Source: Thalassotalea sp. G2M2-11
Lineage (GTDB): Bacteria; Pseudomonadota; Gammaproteobacteria; Enterobacterales; Alteromonadaceae
Reading direction: 5' to 3'
Assembly (NCBI RefSeq): GCF_017168195.1
Contig: NZ_JADNYL010000001.1
Span: 372,001 to 436,000, forward strand
DNA: 64,000 bases
Part shown: piece after piece, positions 19,638-29,152 of the stretch
Layout of the letters: each line of letters starts with the position of its first letter
Numbering within the stretch: the stretch's first letter is position 1
The notes under the pieces: generated by a model
Databases searched by the model: none
What the model saw: the letters and a program-made list of their open reading frames with translations, nothing else
What the model was told of the DNA's origin: nothing
Made by a program: the position numbers and the translations under genes

Positions 19638-21138
19638 AATTTTTACCACTATAACCTTGTTATTTTGTGTCAATAGTTATGCAAAAGAACAGTGTTCCGT
19701 ACTAACTTTTGAGCAAACGGATGACTTTGTGTTAGATCTTGCCAGCGTAGATAGTAAACCCGTGTTGGTTTCTCGTAATTACCGTGAGGTCATGAGCGGT
19801 CGGCATGAATATAAAATCATGCCTGGCGAGCATTCTATCACCTTGCTGCAATACCCTAAATCATATTATCAGTTAAGCAACTCTGATTTTGCGCCAAGGG
19901 CAAGCGCCAAAGGTTTGGTTGATGTAAAAATTAAGGTTTTTCATTTAAAAATAGACAGTGGTTATAAACTTACTATTGGTTTAACAGAAAATTCGGAGTT
20001 TGCTCCTATTAATCTTGTGAACCAACAAAGTACAAACTGTGAATTGCAGTCAGATGACATAATATTTGGAAAAAAAGACAGTTTGTATGTAGATAACGAA
20101 CCATTACCTGATGAGCTCGAGCAAGGTTTAACTCGTGTAATGACCCGTATTAGGGATTATCATCAACAGGAAAGAGATTTTGAAGCGAATATTGTGCCTA
20201 CCAAAATCGATGAATACTTTGGTAGCGTTATTGATGATGATTATAGTGACAAAAACCAAATTAAAATTTTAACAGTGTTACCTTTTTCGTTGGCGGCTGA
20301 ATTAGGATTGAAATCTGGTGATAGCATCATAGGTATGGGGAATAGAAACATAACTAAAAATGACGGAGAACCGCGAGATTTATTTGCAAGTTATATAAAA
20401 GGTGTTGATTACAAAGCGCCTTTAATTTTTGATGTTATTAGAGATCATGAAAAGCTTAAGATAACTGGGAAAAAACAATTTAAGATCATTCCGGGCAGTC
20501 ATTATTCTTTTGATAATACAACAAACCAACCCTTACAAATAACCAACAGAAAAAGGTTAGATCCAAAGTTGGCTTTTGCCTATGACAGGGAAATGTTGGC
20601 TTTACAGGAATATTATCGCACAAAAGACATAAAAGCCGATTATATCCGTTTGCATCGAGACAAAAGACTCAGTAATAGCTTTGGTCTTAAAGGAAAAGCA
20701 ATTAAAGGGGCAGGGATTTTAGTAACATTTCTCACTGAAAGTAGCCCTATGAAAAAGCTTGGGTTAAAGAAGGATGACTTAATTATTACCCTTGGGGACG
20801 GATCAAAGGCGACCGATAATATCGAGACGTTAATCGCGCAAACTAGGGCATGGCAACCGAATGAAAGTGTTTCTATGGTAGTAAAACGTGATGGTAAATC
20901 AGTAGAATTACAAGGTGTCTACGAGCCGCAATATTTACCTGGTTATACGTTATCTTTAGAGGTGAATGCTGAAAAATACATTAATGAAGCGAGACAAGAA
21001 TTACGTAAAAAGAATTTTATATCCAAACCTTTTCCTATGCCACACAGACAAATAAGGTTTAGCAGTATTAATAGCAGAGCAAAGAGTCGTGCCGCAGATA
21101 ATCCCCGATACAGAAACGTTAACACTAACAGCAAATAG
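19621..21138 (+). CDS. Exported protein with two PDZ domains, module 1
   Basis: Unnamed protein, 505 aa, with a signal peptide (about residues 1-21, ending NSYA). A conserved cysteine follows shortly (EQCSVL), then an N-terminal domain I do not recognise. Two PDZ-like domains lie at about 195-285 (LPFSLAAELGLKSGDSIIGMG) and 345-435 (SSPMKKLGLKKDDLIITLGDG). No protease catalytic motif is visible, so it is a binding or sensing protein rather than a DegS- or RseP-type enzyme. The ATG at 19621 has GGAG 6 nt upstream and overlaps the anti-sigma stop by 17 nt, indicating coupled translation. The paralogue is at 22625-24193. A role in tuning the anti-sigma from the periplasm is inferred. Confidence 0.8.
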   Translation: MNSVSKIFTTITLLFCVNSYAKEQCSVLTFEQTDDFVLDLASVDSKPVLVSRNYREVMSGRHEYKIMPGEHSITLLQYPKSYYQLSNSDFAPRASAKGLVDVKIKVFHLKIDSGYKLTIGLTENSEFAPINLVNQQSTNCELQSDDIIFGKKDSLYVDNEPLPDELEQGLTRVMTRIRDYHQQERDFEANIVPTKIDEYFGSVIDDDYSDKNQIKILTVLPFSLAAELGLKSGDSIIGMGNRNITKNDGEPRDLFASYIKGVDYKAPLIFDVIRDHEKLKITGKKQFKIIPGSHYSFDNTTNQPLQITNRKRLDPKLAFAYDREMLALQEYYRTKDIKADYIRLHRDKRLSNSFGLKGKAIKGAGILVTFLTESSPMKKLGLKKDDLIITLGDGSKATDNIETLIAQTRAWQPNESVSMVVKRDGKSVELQGVYEPQYLPGYTLSLEVNAEKYINEARQELRKKNFISKPFPMPHRQIRFSSINSRAKSRAADNPRYRNVNTNSK

Positions 21139-21159
21139 CAAAAATTAATCAAATAAAAT

Positions 21160-21195
21160 AAGAAGGGCAATAGTGTTTTAGTGATTGCTCTTCTT
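21160..21195 (+). terminator. Hairpin ending module 1
   Basis: AAGAAGGGCAAT (21160-21171) pairs with ATTGCTCTTCTT (21184-21195), 12 bp with one G-U pair. It follows the PDZ gene by 21 nt. There is no proper T-run, so termination is uncertain. Confidence 0.45.
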
Positions 21196-21272
21196 ACATA
21201 GATGATAACCATTATTATAGTATTTAAAATAATGACAATTAATAAAGCTGAATAATGCGATAACAACAAAAA

Positions 21273-21307
21273 AAGTGCGACGATATAATCAAGTTAATTG
21301 TTTAATA
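21273..21307 (+). promoter_or_regulatory. Candidate ECF-type promoter of module 2
   Basis: AAGTGCGAC (21273-21281), 16 nt, TTGTTTAATA (21298-21307), 27 nt before the sigma2 TTG. Box sequences, spacing and distance match module 1 (18397-18431). A TATAAT also occurs inside the spacer (21284-21289), so a housekeeping promoter cannot be excluded. Confidence 0.55.
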
Positions 21308-21334
21308 ACTATAGAGCAATAAAAGGAGTTATTT

Positions 21335-21880
21335 TTGGAGATTTGGGAAATAAGTTTAGTGGATGAATTAAAGCAAGGAAGCACGCAAGCGTGTGAGCGT
21401 TGCTACCGTTTATTATCTTCCCAGTTATATACCGTTATTTATAAAGTGTGTCAGAACCAAGCAACAGCCCAAGAATTATTGCAAGATACCTTTTTGGATA
21501 TTTTTGAAAAAGTACATTGTTTTAAGAAACAACAATCTTTTGTTGCTTGGTGTAAGCGGATCGCATTTAACAATACACTAAACTTCATTAAGCGTAATAA
21601 CCGTATGGAATTTATAGAAGAGTTGCCTGATATGTTGTTTGATGAGGAAAATTGTGTATCTGAGGTGATTGCAGATAGTCGGTTGATAGAGTCACTATTT
21701 GCCAAAATATCGGAAGTTGAAAGGTTAATTTTATGGTTATTTATTGTCGAACAATATAATCATGAAGAGATCGCTGTTCTAGTATCAAAATCACCTAGTT
21801 ATTCCAAATCAATCGTATCACGTGCCTTAAAGAGAATACGAATGTCACCGGAGGTAAAAACATATGCACATAACCAGTGA
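21335..21880 (+). CDS. ECF-family sigma factor, module 2
   Basis: Predicted alternative sigma factor, 181 aa, the same length as its module 1 paralogue. Region 2 is at about 16-82 (ATAQELLQDTFLDIFEKV, FVAWCKRIAFN) and region 4 at about 122-170 (YNHEEIAVLVSKSPSYSKSIVSRALKRI). The start is TTG at 21335 with AAGGAG 6 nt upstream. The ends of region 4 are nearly identical in the two paralogues, which suggests overlapping promoter recognition. The 3' end overlaps the anti-sigma2 start by 17 nt, and the ribosome site of anti-sigma2 is inside this gene's last codons. Confidence 0.88.
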   Translation: MEIWEISLVDELKQGSTQACERCYRLLSSQLYTVIYKVCQNQATAQELLQDTFLDIFEKVHCFKKQQSFVAWCKRIAFNNTLNFIKRNNRMEFIEELPDMLFDEENCVSEVIADSRLIESLFAKISEVERLILWLFIVEQYNHEEIAVLVSKSPSYSKSIVSRALKRIRMSPEVKTYAHNQ

Positions 21881-22391
21881 CCGATTAACTGAATCATTGA
21901 GTGATATAGAGCTGTTGCATATACAGTCATGCACGCAGTGTAAAATTGAACGCCAAAAATTAATGGCGCTGAAAGTTTCTGCCAATCAAATGTCGTTAAT
22001 GTCACCCTCAGATGAAGTGTGGCAACAGCTTGCTAAACAGCTGCCAGTTAAAAAGAAAAAGTCGTTTTCAATTAAATCATTTACTTATGCTAGTGCCGCT
22101 TCGTTAATGATGTTATCAATTGGCTGGTTAATGTGGAGTCAACATCAGTTGCAGCAGGAATTAGAAGCAGTCTTGGTGCTTAATAACAAACTGGAAGAAC
22201 AGTTATATAAGGCTGATGTACCTGCTTATAACCAAGTATTGATAATGCATGATTTGTCCGAAATCAATAGCCGGCTTGTAGGGACTAAAAGTACCAAAGA
22301 GAAAATAGAAATTTTAGACCGACGATCTAAACTTATTCAGCAATACTTTGCTCAACTAGAGCAAGAAAAAGATGATCTTTTTAGTATTTAA
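21864..22391 (+). CDS. Membrane zinc-finger anti-sigma factor, module 2
   Basis: Predicted anti-sigma factor, 175 aa. The N-terminal cytoplasmic part has one ZAS motif, HIQSCTQC (about residues 21-28), and a linker with EVWQQLAKQ. One membrane helix lies at about 75-97 (FTYASAASLMMLSIGWLMW). The remaining ~75 residues, heptad-rich and charged, should be periplasmic. This is the simple form of the protein; its module 1 paralogue carries an extra zinc-motif unit in front. GGAGGT lies 8 nt before the ATG. Unlike module 1, the PDZ gene does not follow directly: 233 nt containing a sigma remnant intervene. Confidence 0.82.
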   Translation: MHITSDRLTESLSDIELLHIQSCTQCKIERQKLMALKVSANQMSLMSPSDEVWQQLAKQLPVKKKKSFSIKSFTYASAASLMMLSIGWLMWSQHQLQQELEAVLVLNNKLEEQLYKADVPAYNQVLIMHDLSEINSRLVGTKSTKEKIEILDRRSKLIQQYFAQLEQEKDDLFSI

Positions 22392-22545
22392 TTCTCACTT
22401 AGTAGCTTAAGCATCTACTTGATATTAAAGAGTGTTGTTAGGATTGTTTCAATGTCACTAAGAGCAGAACCTTAAGGGCGAGGAATGACTGTATAAGAAC
22501 TTGTGGTTGTGAAATGGAATAAAACAGAAAAACCACCTAATTAGT

Positions 22546-22605
22546 ATGAGCGAACAATGGATGGTTGATGAATTAGAAAGAGCTAGTACAACAATAATGA
22601 CTTAA
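22546..22605 (+). pseudogene. Remnant of a third sigma factor N-terminus
   Basis: A 19-codon frame reads MSEQWMVDELERASTTIMT and stops. It matches the first residues of both sigma factors (W, then VDEL followed by a charged pair, G/A and S/T), and GTTGATGAATTA resembles GTGGATGAATTA of sigma2. It sits between anti-sigma2 and its PDZ gene, in the 233-nt gap 22392-22624 that otherwise holds nothing clear. AAGGGCGAG (22474-22482) is a weak echo of the AAGTGCGAC box. The likeliest reading is a decayed third module. A functional short peptide is possible, but no good ribosome site is seen. Confidence 0.5.
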
Positions 22606-22624
22606 TTGTTAGAAGGAATAAAAG

Positions 22625-24193
22625 ATGAATGTTATATCGACTCGAACAGCAGTATTCGCCATGTTTATTGGCAGCCTTCCTGTTGGCAGTGCGTATGCAC
22701 AAAAATGCACACATATAGATTTGGTTAATGAGCAAGAAGCTACAACTTACTTAAAAATTGTTGATATCGACAATCAAACTTTAGCGCTAGACACCGGATT
22801 TAAGGCTGAAAGTACTCATTATACTGTAACTGAAGGAACAAAGGTTTTCACGATTTTAGAAACCCCAAAAGAGCTATATAAGTTCCAAAAGCGTTTATCT
22901 AGACCTAGCAGCTTTAGTCAGTCATTTGAAAGAAATAGAAAGGCGCGCAAAAAATATGCTCAGTTGTTTGAGCAACAAAAGGTGCATCAGTTTGTGCTAC
23001 CGTTAGTGAGTGATAAAAATTATACCATAGGACTTAATGAAAATGATGCTGTCGATATTCTTTTAGTCAGTGATCGTCAATGTGCTGCCAATACTCAACT
23101 GACAACGAAAAAATCTTACAAGCCAGTAATAGAAGATGTGAAGAATTTGCCGAGCGTTTTAAGACGCTCCCTTGATAACATCATGTTGGCGTATGAAAAA
23201 CAAGCAAAGACAGAAGAAGCTATCTCACACTTTTCCCCCTTAAGTGTTTATCAATTTTTTGGCGCTGTAGTTGATGACAAATACAGCAAAGACAACAATA
23301 TAAAAGTGTTAACGGTATTGCCTAATACACTCGCATTTAACTTGGGCTTACGAAGTAATGATGAGATCACTGGCTTATCAAATAACGAGCGGCTTTCACC
23401 AAATGAGTTGTTAGCTAACTATTTACGCGAAAATAACCAAGAGCAACAATTAACTCTGTCAATTAAAAGGAATGGCAAAACTCAAACCCTTAAGGGAGAC
23501 AACCAACCAACCATTATCCCCAGCAGTTGGTTTGCATTGGCTCAAGGTGATTTAAAAGGCGGAGTGATAAAAGATTCTCTAAAAGAAAGTCAACTGGATG
23601 AGCAATACAATACATTAATGTTAATGCTTAAGCGCTATTTCGAAACAAGTGAGCACAGCGACGGACGAATTACATTGATAAACAGCCAGAGACGTAATGC
23701 CAGTTTAGGGGTAAAGGGGAAAGAGTTAAAACAAAAAGGTCTACTGATTACCTCTATTGAAGCGAATAGCCCATTAGCTAAGCTAGGCTTACGTCAAGGC
23801 GATATTATCACTGAGATTGTCGGCGTAAGTGGAGTGGTTGATAAGGTAAACTTACTGACACAATTTACTGATGGATTAACACCTTCACAATCTTTTGCGT
23901 TAAATATCGAAAGAAATGGTAACAAGCAAATGCTAGCGGGTAATTATTTAAATGACTTTATTCCATCCTATCAATTGACGGTTGACTTAGATTCGACCGA
24001 AGCATTTCAACAAAGGTTACTTGCCAGAGCTGAAAATCCATCCATTTGGGATATGACTACCAGTTTAAAAAACCATCCATACTTCCATTCTCAAAGAGCT
24101 AATGTTTATAGTAATAAAGCTGAAGCAATCGCGACTAGAGGCACGTACAGTAATAGTGGCAGCTACAGTAAAAATTATAATGGTGGTAATTAA
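22625..24193 (+). CDS. Exported protein with two PDZ domains, module 2
   Basis: Unnamed protein, 522 aa, paralogous over its length to the module 1 PDZ protein. The signal peptide ends at about residue 25 (GSAYA before QKCTH), and a cysteine follows in the same place. PDZ-like domains lie at about 208-295 (LPNTLAFNLGLRSNDEITGL) and 360-440 (NSPLAKLGLRQGDIITEIVG). The last ~40 residues are serine-, tyrosine- and glycine-rich and diverge from the paralogue. No catalytic serine or metal motif is seen. AGAAGGAA lies about 10 nt before the ATG. It is followed by a terminator. Function is unknown; linkage suggests a role with the sigma/anti-sigma pair. Confidence 0.8.
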   Translation: MNVISTRTAVFAMFIGSLPVGSAYAQKCTHIDLVNEQEATTYLKIVDIDNQTLALDTGFKAESTHYTVTEGTKVFTILETPKELYKFQKRLSRPSSFSQSFERNRKARKKYAQLFEQQKVHQFVLPLVSDKNYTIGLNENDAVDILLVSDRQCAANTQLTTKKSYKPVIEDVKNLPSVLRRSLDNIMLAYEKQAKTEEAISHFSPLSVYQFFGAVVDDKYSKDNNIKVLTVLPNTLAFNLGLRSNDEITGLSNNERLSPNELLANYLRENNQEQQLTLSIKRNGKTQTLKGDNQPTIIPSSWFALAQGDLKGGVIKDSLKESQLDEQYNTLMLMLKRYFETSEHSDGRITLINSQRRNASLGVKGKELKQKGLLITSIEANSPLAKLGLRQGDIITEIVGVSGVVDKVNLLTQFTDGLTPSQSFALNIERNGNKQMLAGNYLNDFIPSYQLTVDLDSTEAFQQRLLARAENPSIWDMTTSLKNHPYFHSQRANVYSNKAEAIATRGTYSNSGSYSKNYNGGN

Positions 24194-24232
24194 GTAACTG
24201 TTGAATTTAAATATTACTACTATCTTAAAAGA

Positions 24233-24278
24233 AGATAAAAGGTAAGGATATTTAATCCATTGCCTTTTATCTTTTTTT
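24233..24278 (+). terminator. Terminator of module 2
   Basis: AGATAAAAGGTAA (24233-24245) pairs with TTGCCTTTTATCT (24260-24272), 13 bp with one G-U pair, followed by TTTTTT. Its 3' arm contains the -35 box of the S10 promoter. Confidence 0.75.
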
Positions 24279-24287
24279 ATGTATAAT
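24260..24287 (+). promoter_or_regulatory. S10 operon promoter
   Basis: TTGCCT (24260-24265), 16 nt, TATAAT (24282-24287). The start would be near 24294, leaving a leader of about 165 nt before rpsJ, close to the 172 nt of the E. coli S10 leader. Confidence 0.7.
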
Positions 24288-24771
<484 letters not shown>

Positions 24772-24786
24772 TAGGGGGTTTTTAAC

Positions 24787-25425
24787 ATGACTATAGGTCT
24801 AGTTGGACGTAAAGTTGGTATGACTCGTATCTTCACTGAAGATGGCGTTTCTACTCCTGTTACCGTCCTTGAAGTTGAAGCCAACCGTGTTGCTCAGGTA
24901 AAAACTGTAGACAACGATGGTTATTCAGCGCTTCAAGTTACTACGGGCAGCAAAAAAGCTAACCGTGTTAACAAACCAGCCGCTGGGCATTTCGCGAAAG
25001 CAGGTATCGAAGCAGGCCGCGGCTTGTGGGAGTTCCGTTTAAACGAAAATGAAGGTGAAGGTCTTGAAGCCGGCAGTGAAATCACTGTTGAGTTATTCAA
25101 CGAGACAAAATTAGTAGATGTAACCGGTACTTCTAAAGGTAAAGGTTTCCAAGGTGGTATTAAGCGTTGGAACTTTAGCATGCAAGATGCTACTCACGGT
25201 AACTCTATTTCTCACCGTTCTAACGGTTCGATCGGCCAGTGTCAAACACCAGGTCGTGTATTCAAAGGCAAAAAAATGTCTGGTCATATGGGTGCTGTGA
25301 AGACAACTACACAAAACCTTGAATTGGTTCGTGTTGATGCAGAACGTAACTTGCTCCTTATTAAAGGTTCAGTTCCGGGTGCAATCAACGGTAACGTAAT
25401 CATCAAACCAGCTGTTAAAGCATAA
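24787..25425 (+). CDS. rplC: 50S ribosomal protein L3
   Basis: L3, an early 23S rRNA assembly protein, 212 aa (E. coli 209). The long loop reaching the peptidyl-transferase centre is present ([20 protein letters not shown]), including the glutamine normally methylated by PrmB. Second gene of the S10 operon. Confidence 0.97.
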   Translation: MTIGLVGRKVGMTRIFTEDGVSTPVTVLEVEANRVAQVKTVDNDGYSALQVTTGSKKANRVNKPAAGHFAKAGIEAGRGLWEFRLNENEGEGLEAGSEITVELFNETKLVDVTGTSKGKGFQGGIKRWNFSMQDATHGNSISHRSNGSIGQCQTPGRVFKGKKMSGHMGAVKTTTQNLELVRVDAERNLLLIKGSVPGAINGNVIIKPAVKA

Positions 25426-25442
25426 CGCCCAGGAGATTTGTG

Positions 25443-26048
25443 ATGGAATTAGCATTAAAAGACGCTTCAGGCGCTCTTGAAGTTTCCGAAGCAACTTTTG
25501 GACGTGAGTTTAATGAAGCTTTAGTACACCAAGTAGTAGTTGCTTATGCAGCTGGTGCTCGTCAAGGTACTCGTGCTCAGAAAACTCGTTCAGAAGTAAG
25601 CGGCGGTGGCGCAAAACCATGGCGTCAAAAAGGTACTGGCCGTGCACGTGCTGGTACAACTCGTGGACCAATCTGGAGAACTGGTGGCGTTACATTCGCA
25701 GCTAAGCCTCAAGACCACAGCCAAAAAGTAAACCGTAAAATGTACCGTGGTGCTCTTGCAAGCATCTTATCTGAGTTAGTTCGTCAAGAACGCTTAGTTG
25801 TGGTAAATGATTTTGCAGTTGAAACGCCAAAAACTAAAGAATTAGTTGCCAAGCTTAAAGGTTTAGAGCTTAAAGACGTATTAATTGTTACACCAGAAGT
25901 AACAGAGAATTTGTTCTTAGCTGCTCGTAACTTATACAAAGTTGATGTTCGCGACGTAGCGGGTATCGACCCTGCAAGCTTAGTTGGTTTCGAAAAAGTA
26001 TTGATGACTGCATCAGCAGTTAAGCAAGTTGAGGAGATGTTAGCATGA
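25443..26048 (+). CDS. rplD: 50S ribosomal protein L4
   Basis: L4, 201 aa, the same as E. coli. It lines the exit tunnel through its loop ([18 protein letters not shown]) and in E. coli is the autogenous repressor of this operon. A GTG codon directly precedes the ATG, but the ATG at 25443 gives the normal N-terminus MELALKDA, with AGGAG 7 nt upstream. The stop overlaps the rplW start by 4 nt. Confidence 0.97.
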   Translation: MELALKDASGALEVSEATFGREFNEALVHQVVVAYAAGARQGTRAQKTRSEVSGGGAKPWRQKGTGRARAGTTRGPIWRTGGVTFAAKPQDHSQKVNRKMYRGALASILSELVRQERLVVVNDFAVETPKTKELVAKLKGLELKDVLIVTPEVTENLFLAARNLYKVDVRDVAGIDPASLVGFEKVLMTASAVKQVEEMLA

Positions 26049-26347
26049 TAAGCGAAGAACGTTTGTTAAAAGTGCTTTTGGCACCGAACATTTCTGAGAA
26101 AAGCACAATGGCTGCTGAAGCAAACAACACTGTTGTTTTCAAAGTTGCTACAAATGCTACTAAAGCTGAAATCAAAGCAGCTGTTGAGAAACTTTTTGAA
26201 GTTTCAGTTGAAGGTGTTCGCACACTAAATGTTAAAGGTAAGACAAAACGTACTGGTGCTCGTTTTGGTCGTCGTAGCGACTGGAAAAAAGCTTACGTTA
26301 CTCTTGCTGAAGGCAGCGACATCGACTTCGTTGGCGCAGAAGCATAG
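26045..26347 (+). CDS. rplW: 50S ribosomal protein L23
   Basis: L23, 100 aa, at the tunnel exit, where it docks trigger factor and SRP. It begins [20 protein letters not shown] and keeps the basic loop [21 protein letters not shown]. It overlaps rplD by 4 nt (ATGA), so translation is coupled. Confidence 0.97.
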   Translation: MISEERLLKVLLAPNISEKSTMAAEANNTVVFKVATNATKAEIKAAVEKLFEVSVEGVRTLNVKGKTKRTGARFGRRSDWKKAYVTLAEGSDIDFVGAEA

Positions 26348-26359
26348 GAGAAGGTATAA

Positions 26360-27184
26360 ATGGCTATCGTAAAATGTAAACCTACTTCTCCGGGTCGTCG
26401 CCACGTTGTTAAAGTGGTCAACCCAGAGTTGCACAAAGGTAAGCCTTACGCTCCATTGTTAGAGAAAAACTCTAAGTCTGGTGGTCGTAATAACAAAGGT
26501 CGTATTACTGTTCGTCACGTTGGTGGTGGTCATAAGCATCATTATCGCGTAATTGACTTTAAACGTACTAAAGATGGTATCCCTGCAACTGTAGAGCGTT
26601 TGGAATATGATCCAAACCGTAGTGCTAACATCGCGTTAGTATTATATGCAGATGGTGAACGTCGTTACATCTTAGCTCCTAAGGGCTTAAAAGCTGGTGA
26701 TTCAATCCAGTCTGGTGTAGATGCGCCAATCAAAGCAGGTAACACATTACCATTGCGTAACACACCATTAGGTAGTGTTATTCATGCAATCGAACTTAAA
26801 CCTGGCAAAGGTGCTCAAATCGCTCGTGCAGCGGGTACTTATGCTCAATTAGTTGCTAAAGACGGTGCTTATGTCACTTTACGTCTTCGTTCAGGCGAAA
26901 TGCGTAAGATTGAAGCAGATTGTCGCGCTACTTTAGGTGAAATCGGTAACGCTGAGCATATGCTTCGCTCTTTAGGTAAAGCAGGTGCAAATCGTTGGCG
27001 TGGTGTTCGCCCAACTGTTCGTGGTGTTGCCATGAACCCAGTTGATCACCCTCACGGTGGTGGTGAAGGTAAAACTTCAGGCGGTCGTCATCCGGTATCT
27101 CCTTGGGGTGTACCAACTAAGGGTTATAAGACTCGTAAAAACAAGCGTACTGATAAGTTTATCGTACGTCGTCGTACTAAGTAA
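26360..27184 (+). CDS. rplB: 50S ribosomal protein L2
   Basis: L2, 274 aa, needed for subunit joining and peptidyl-transferase activity. The C-terminal segment [10 protein letters not shown] holds the conserved histidine (E. coli His229). The basic C-terminus [16 protein letters not shown] is typical. AGGAGAAGG precedes the ATG. Confidence 0.98.
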   Translation: MAIVKCKPTSPGRRHVVKVVNPELHKGKPYAPLLEKNSKSGGRNNKGRITVRHVGGGHKHHYRVIDFKRTKDGIPATVERLEYDPNRSANIALVLYADGERRYILAPKGLKAGDSIQSGVDAPIKAGNTLPLRNTPLGSVIHAIELKPGKGAQIARAAGTYAQLVAKDGAYVTLRLRSGEMRKIEADCRATLGEIGNAEHMLRSLGKAGANRWRGVRPTVRGVAMNPVDHPHGGGEGKTSGGRHPVSPWGVPTKGYKTRKNKRTDKFIVRRRTK

Positions 27185-27213
27185 TAGTACTTATTAATTA
27201 AAGAGGAATCACC

Positions 27214-27489
27214 ATGCCACGTTCTCTCAAGAAAGGTCCATTTATTGACCTACACTTGTTGACGAAGGTAGAGAAAGCGGTGGAAAGCGGGAATAAAAAG
27301 CCAATTAAAACTTGGTCCCGTCGCTCAATGATCATACCTAATATGATCGGATTGACCATTGCTGTCCATAATGGCCGTCAACACGTTCCTGTATTTGTAA
27401 CCGAAGAAATGATCGGTCACAAATTGGGTGAATTTGCACCAACTCGTACTTATCGCGGCCATGTCGTCGATAAGAAAGCGAAGAAGTAA
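27214..27489 (+). CDS. rpsS: 30S ribosomal protein S19
   Basis: S19, 91 aa, of the 30S head, which contacts the A-site finger and S13. It begins [15 protein letters not shown] and includes [20 protein letters not shown], both canonical. It is preceded by AGAGGAA and lies 29 nt after rplB. Confidence 0.97.
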   Translation: MPRSLKKGPFIDLHLLTKVEKAVESGNKKPIKTWSRRSMIIPNMIGLTIAVHNGRQHVPVFVTEEMIGHKLGEFAPTRTYRGHVVDKKAKK

Positions 27490-27500
27490 GGGGAAGTTAA

Positions 27501-27833
27501 ATGGAAGCTATTGCTAAACATAAATTTGCCCGTGGTTCAGCACAAAAAGCGCGTTTAGTTGTGGATCAAATCCGCGGCTTAAATGTTGAGAAAGCTTTGG
27601 AAATCTTAGAATACAGCAACAAATCAGCTGCTGTTTTGGTTAAGAAAGTACTTAACTCAGCGATCGCGAATGCTGAACATAACGAAGGTGCAGACATTGA
27701 TGAATTATTCGTTAAAACTATTATGGTTGACGATGGTCCAACAATGAAGCGTATTAAGCCTCGTGCGAAAGGTCGCGCGGATCGTATCCTTAAGCGTACA
27801 AGTCACATCACTGTGATTGTAGCTGATAGCTAG
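27501..27833 (+). CDS. rplV: 50S ribosomal protein L22
   Basis: L22, 110 aa as in E. coli. Its beta-hairpin ([15 protein letters not shown]) reaches into the exit tunnel, where macrolides bind. The [15 protein letters not shown] end is conserved. It lies 11 nt after rpsS. Confidence 0.97.
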   Translation: MEAIAKHKFARGSAQKARLVVDQIRGLNVEKALEILEYSNKSAAVLVKKVLNSAIANAEHNEGADIDELFVKTIMVDDGPTMKRIKPRAKGRADRILKRTSHITVIVADS

Positions 27834-27844
27834 GAGATATTAGA

Positions 27845-28537
27845 ATGGGTCAAAAAGTCCATCCAAATGGTATTCGCTTAGGTATCACTAAACCTTTCGC
27901 GTCTACTTGGTTTGCAAGTAGCAAAGAGTTTGCAGATAACTTACACGGTGACCATTTGGTACGTGCATACTTATCTGAAAAGCTTAAGCGTGCATCATTA
28001 TCAAAAATTGTAATTGAGCGTCCAGCCAAATCAATCCGCGTAACAATCCACACGGCTCGTCCAGGTGTTGTTATCGGTAAGAAAGGCGAAGATGTAGAAA
28101 AATTACGTTTACAGGTATCTAAAATTGCCGGTGTACCAGCACAAATCAACATTGCTGAAGTACGTAAGCCAGAAATGGATGCGCAGCTAGTTGCTGACAG
28201 CATTGGTAGTCAATTAGAACGTCGTGTTATGTTCCGTCGCGCCATGAAGCGTGCCGTACAAAATGCTATGCGTTTAGGTGCTAAGGGTATCAAAGTTGAA
28301 GTTAGCGGTCGTTTAGGCGGCGCTGATATCGCACGTTCAGAATGGTATCGTGAAGGTCGTGTACCTTTACATACATTACGTGCTGACATCGATTACGCAA
28401 CTGCGCGTGGCGAAACAACTTACGGTACTATTGGTATTAAAGTTTGGATCTTCAAAGGTGAAGTGATCGGTGGTATGCCTGCACAGGTAGAAGCACCAGC
28501 TAAGCCTAAGAAAAGAAACAACCGCAAGAGCAAGTAG
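27845..28537 (+). CDS. rpsC: 30S ribosomal protein S3
   Basis: S3, 230 aa, at the mRNA entry channel. A type II KH domain is seen with the [15 protein letters not shown] loop (GxxG), and the arginine-rich helix of the mRNA helicase region ([16 protein letters not shown]) is intact. The C-terminal tail is lysine-rich. It lies 11 nt after rplV. Confidence 0.97.
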   Translation: MGQKVHPNGIRLGITKPFASTWFASSKEFADNLHGDHLVRAYLSEKLKRASLSKIVIERPAKSIRVTIHTARPGVVIGKKGEDVEKLRLQVSKIAGVPAQINIAEVRKPEMDAQLVADSIGSQLERRVMFRRAMKRAVQNAMRLGAKGIKVEVSGRLGGADIARSEWYREGRVPLHTLRADIDYATARGETTYGTIGIKVWIFKGEVIGGMPAQVEAPAKPKKRNNRKSK

Positions 28538-28547
28538 GGGATAAGTT

Positions 28548-28961
28548 ATGTTACAACCAAAACGTACTAAATTCCGTAAGCAATTTAAATTGCGTAACCG
28601 CGGTCTTGCACAAGTAGGTAGTTCAGTTAGCTTCGGTACTTACGGGTTAAAATCAGTTGAGCGTGGTCGTATGACTGCACGTCAAATTGAAGCAGCTCGT
28701 CGTGCGATGACTCGTCACGTTAAGCGTCAAGGTAAAATTTGGATCCGTGTATTCCCAGACAAGCCTATTACTAAGAAACCTCTTGAGGTTCGTATGGGTA
28801 AAGGTAAAGGTTCTGTAGAGTATTGGGTATGTCAAATTCTACCAGGTCGTGTTCTTTATGAAATGGAAGGTGTATCAGAAGAATTAGCGCGCGAAGCATT
28901 TGCTTTAGCAGCAGCTAAACTTCCGTTCAAAACAACCTTCGTAACTAGAACGGTGATGTAA
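28548..28961 (+). CDS. rplP: 50S ribosomal protein L16
   Basis: L16, 137 aa, near the A-site tRNA elbow. It begins [20 protein letters not shown], and the [19 protein letters not shown] loop contains the arginine that YcfD-type oxygenases hydroxylate. The last base of its stop is the first base of the rpmC start. Confidence 0.97.
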   Translation: MLQPKRTKFRKQFKLRNRGLAQVGSSVSFGTYGLKSVERGRMTARQIEAARRAMTRHVKRQGKIWIRVFPDKPITKKPLEVRMGKGKGSVEYWVCQILPGRVLYEMEGVSEELAREAFALAAAKLPFKTTFVTRTVM

Positions 28962-29152
28962 TGAAAGCTAGCGAATTAAAAGAGAAAAGCATTGAAGAGC
29001 TAAATGCTGAATTACTTGAGCTTTTGCGCGAACAGTTTAACTATCGCATGCAAGCAAGCACAGGTCAGTTAGCACAAACTCACTTGCTAAGAACTGTACG
29101 TCGCAATATTGCGCGTGTTAAGACTATCATAGCTGAAAAGGCAGGTAAGTAA
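28961..29152 (+). CDS. rpmC: 50S ribosomal protein L29
   Basis: L29, 63 aa, a two-helix protein beside L23 at the tunnel exit ([19 protein letters not shown]). It overlaps both neighbours by one base (TAATG junctions), implying coupled translation from rplP to rpsQ. Confidence 0.96.
   Translation: MKASELKEKSIEELNAELLELLREQFNYRMQASTGQLAQTHLLRTVRRNIARVKTIIAEKAGK

Noticed and set aside
19621-21138. DegS/HtrA-like protease
   Set aside because: PDZ-like domains are present but no trypsin-like His-Asp-Ser domain or GNSGG motif; the paralogue lacks it as well.
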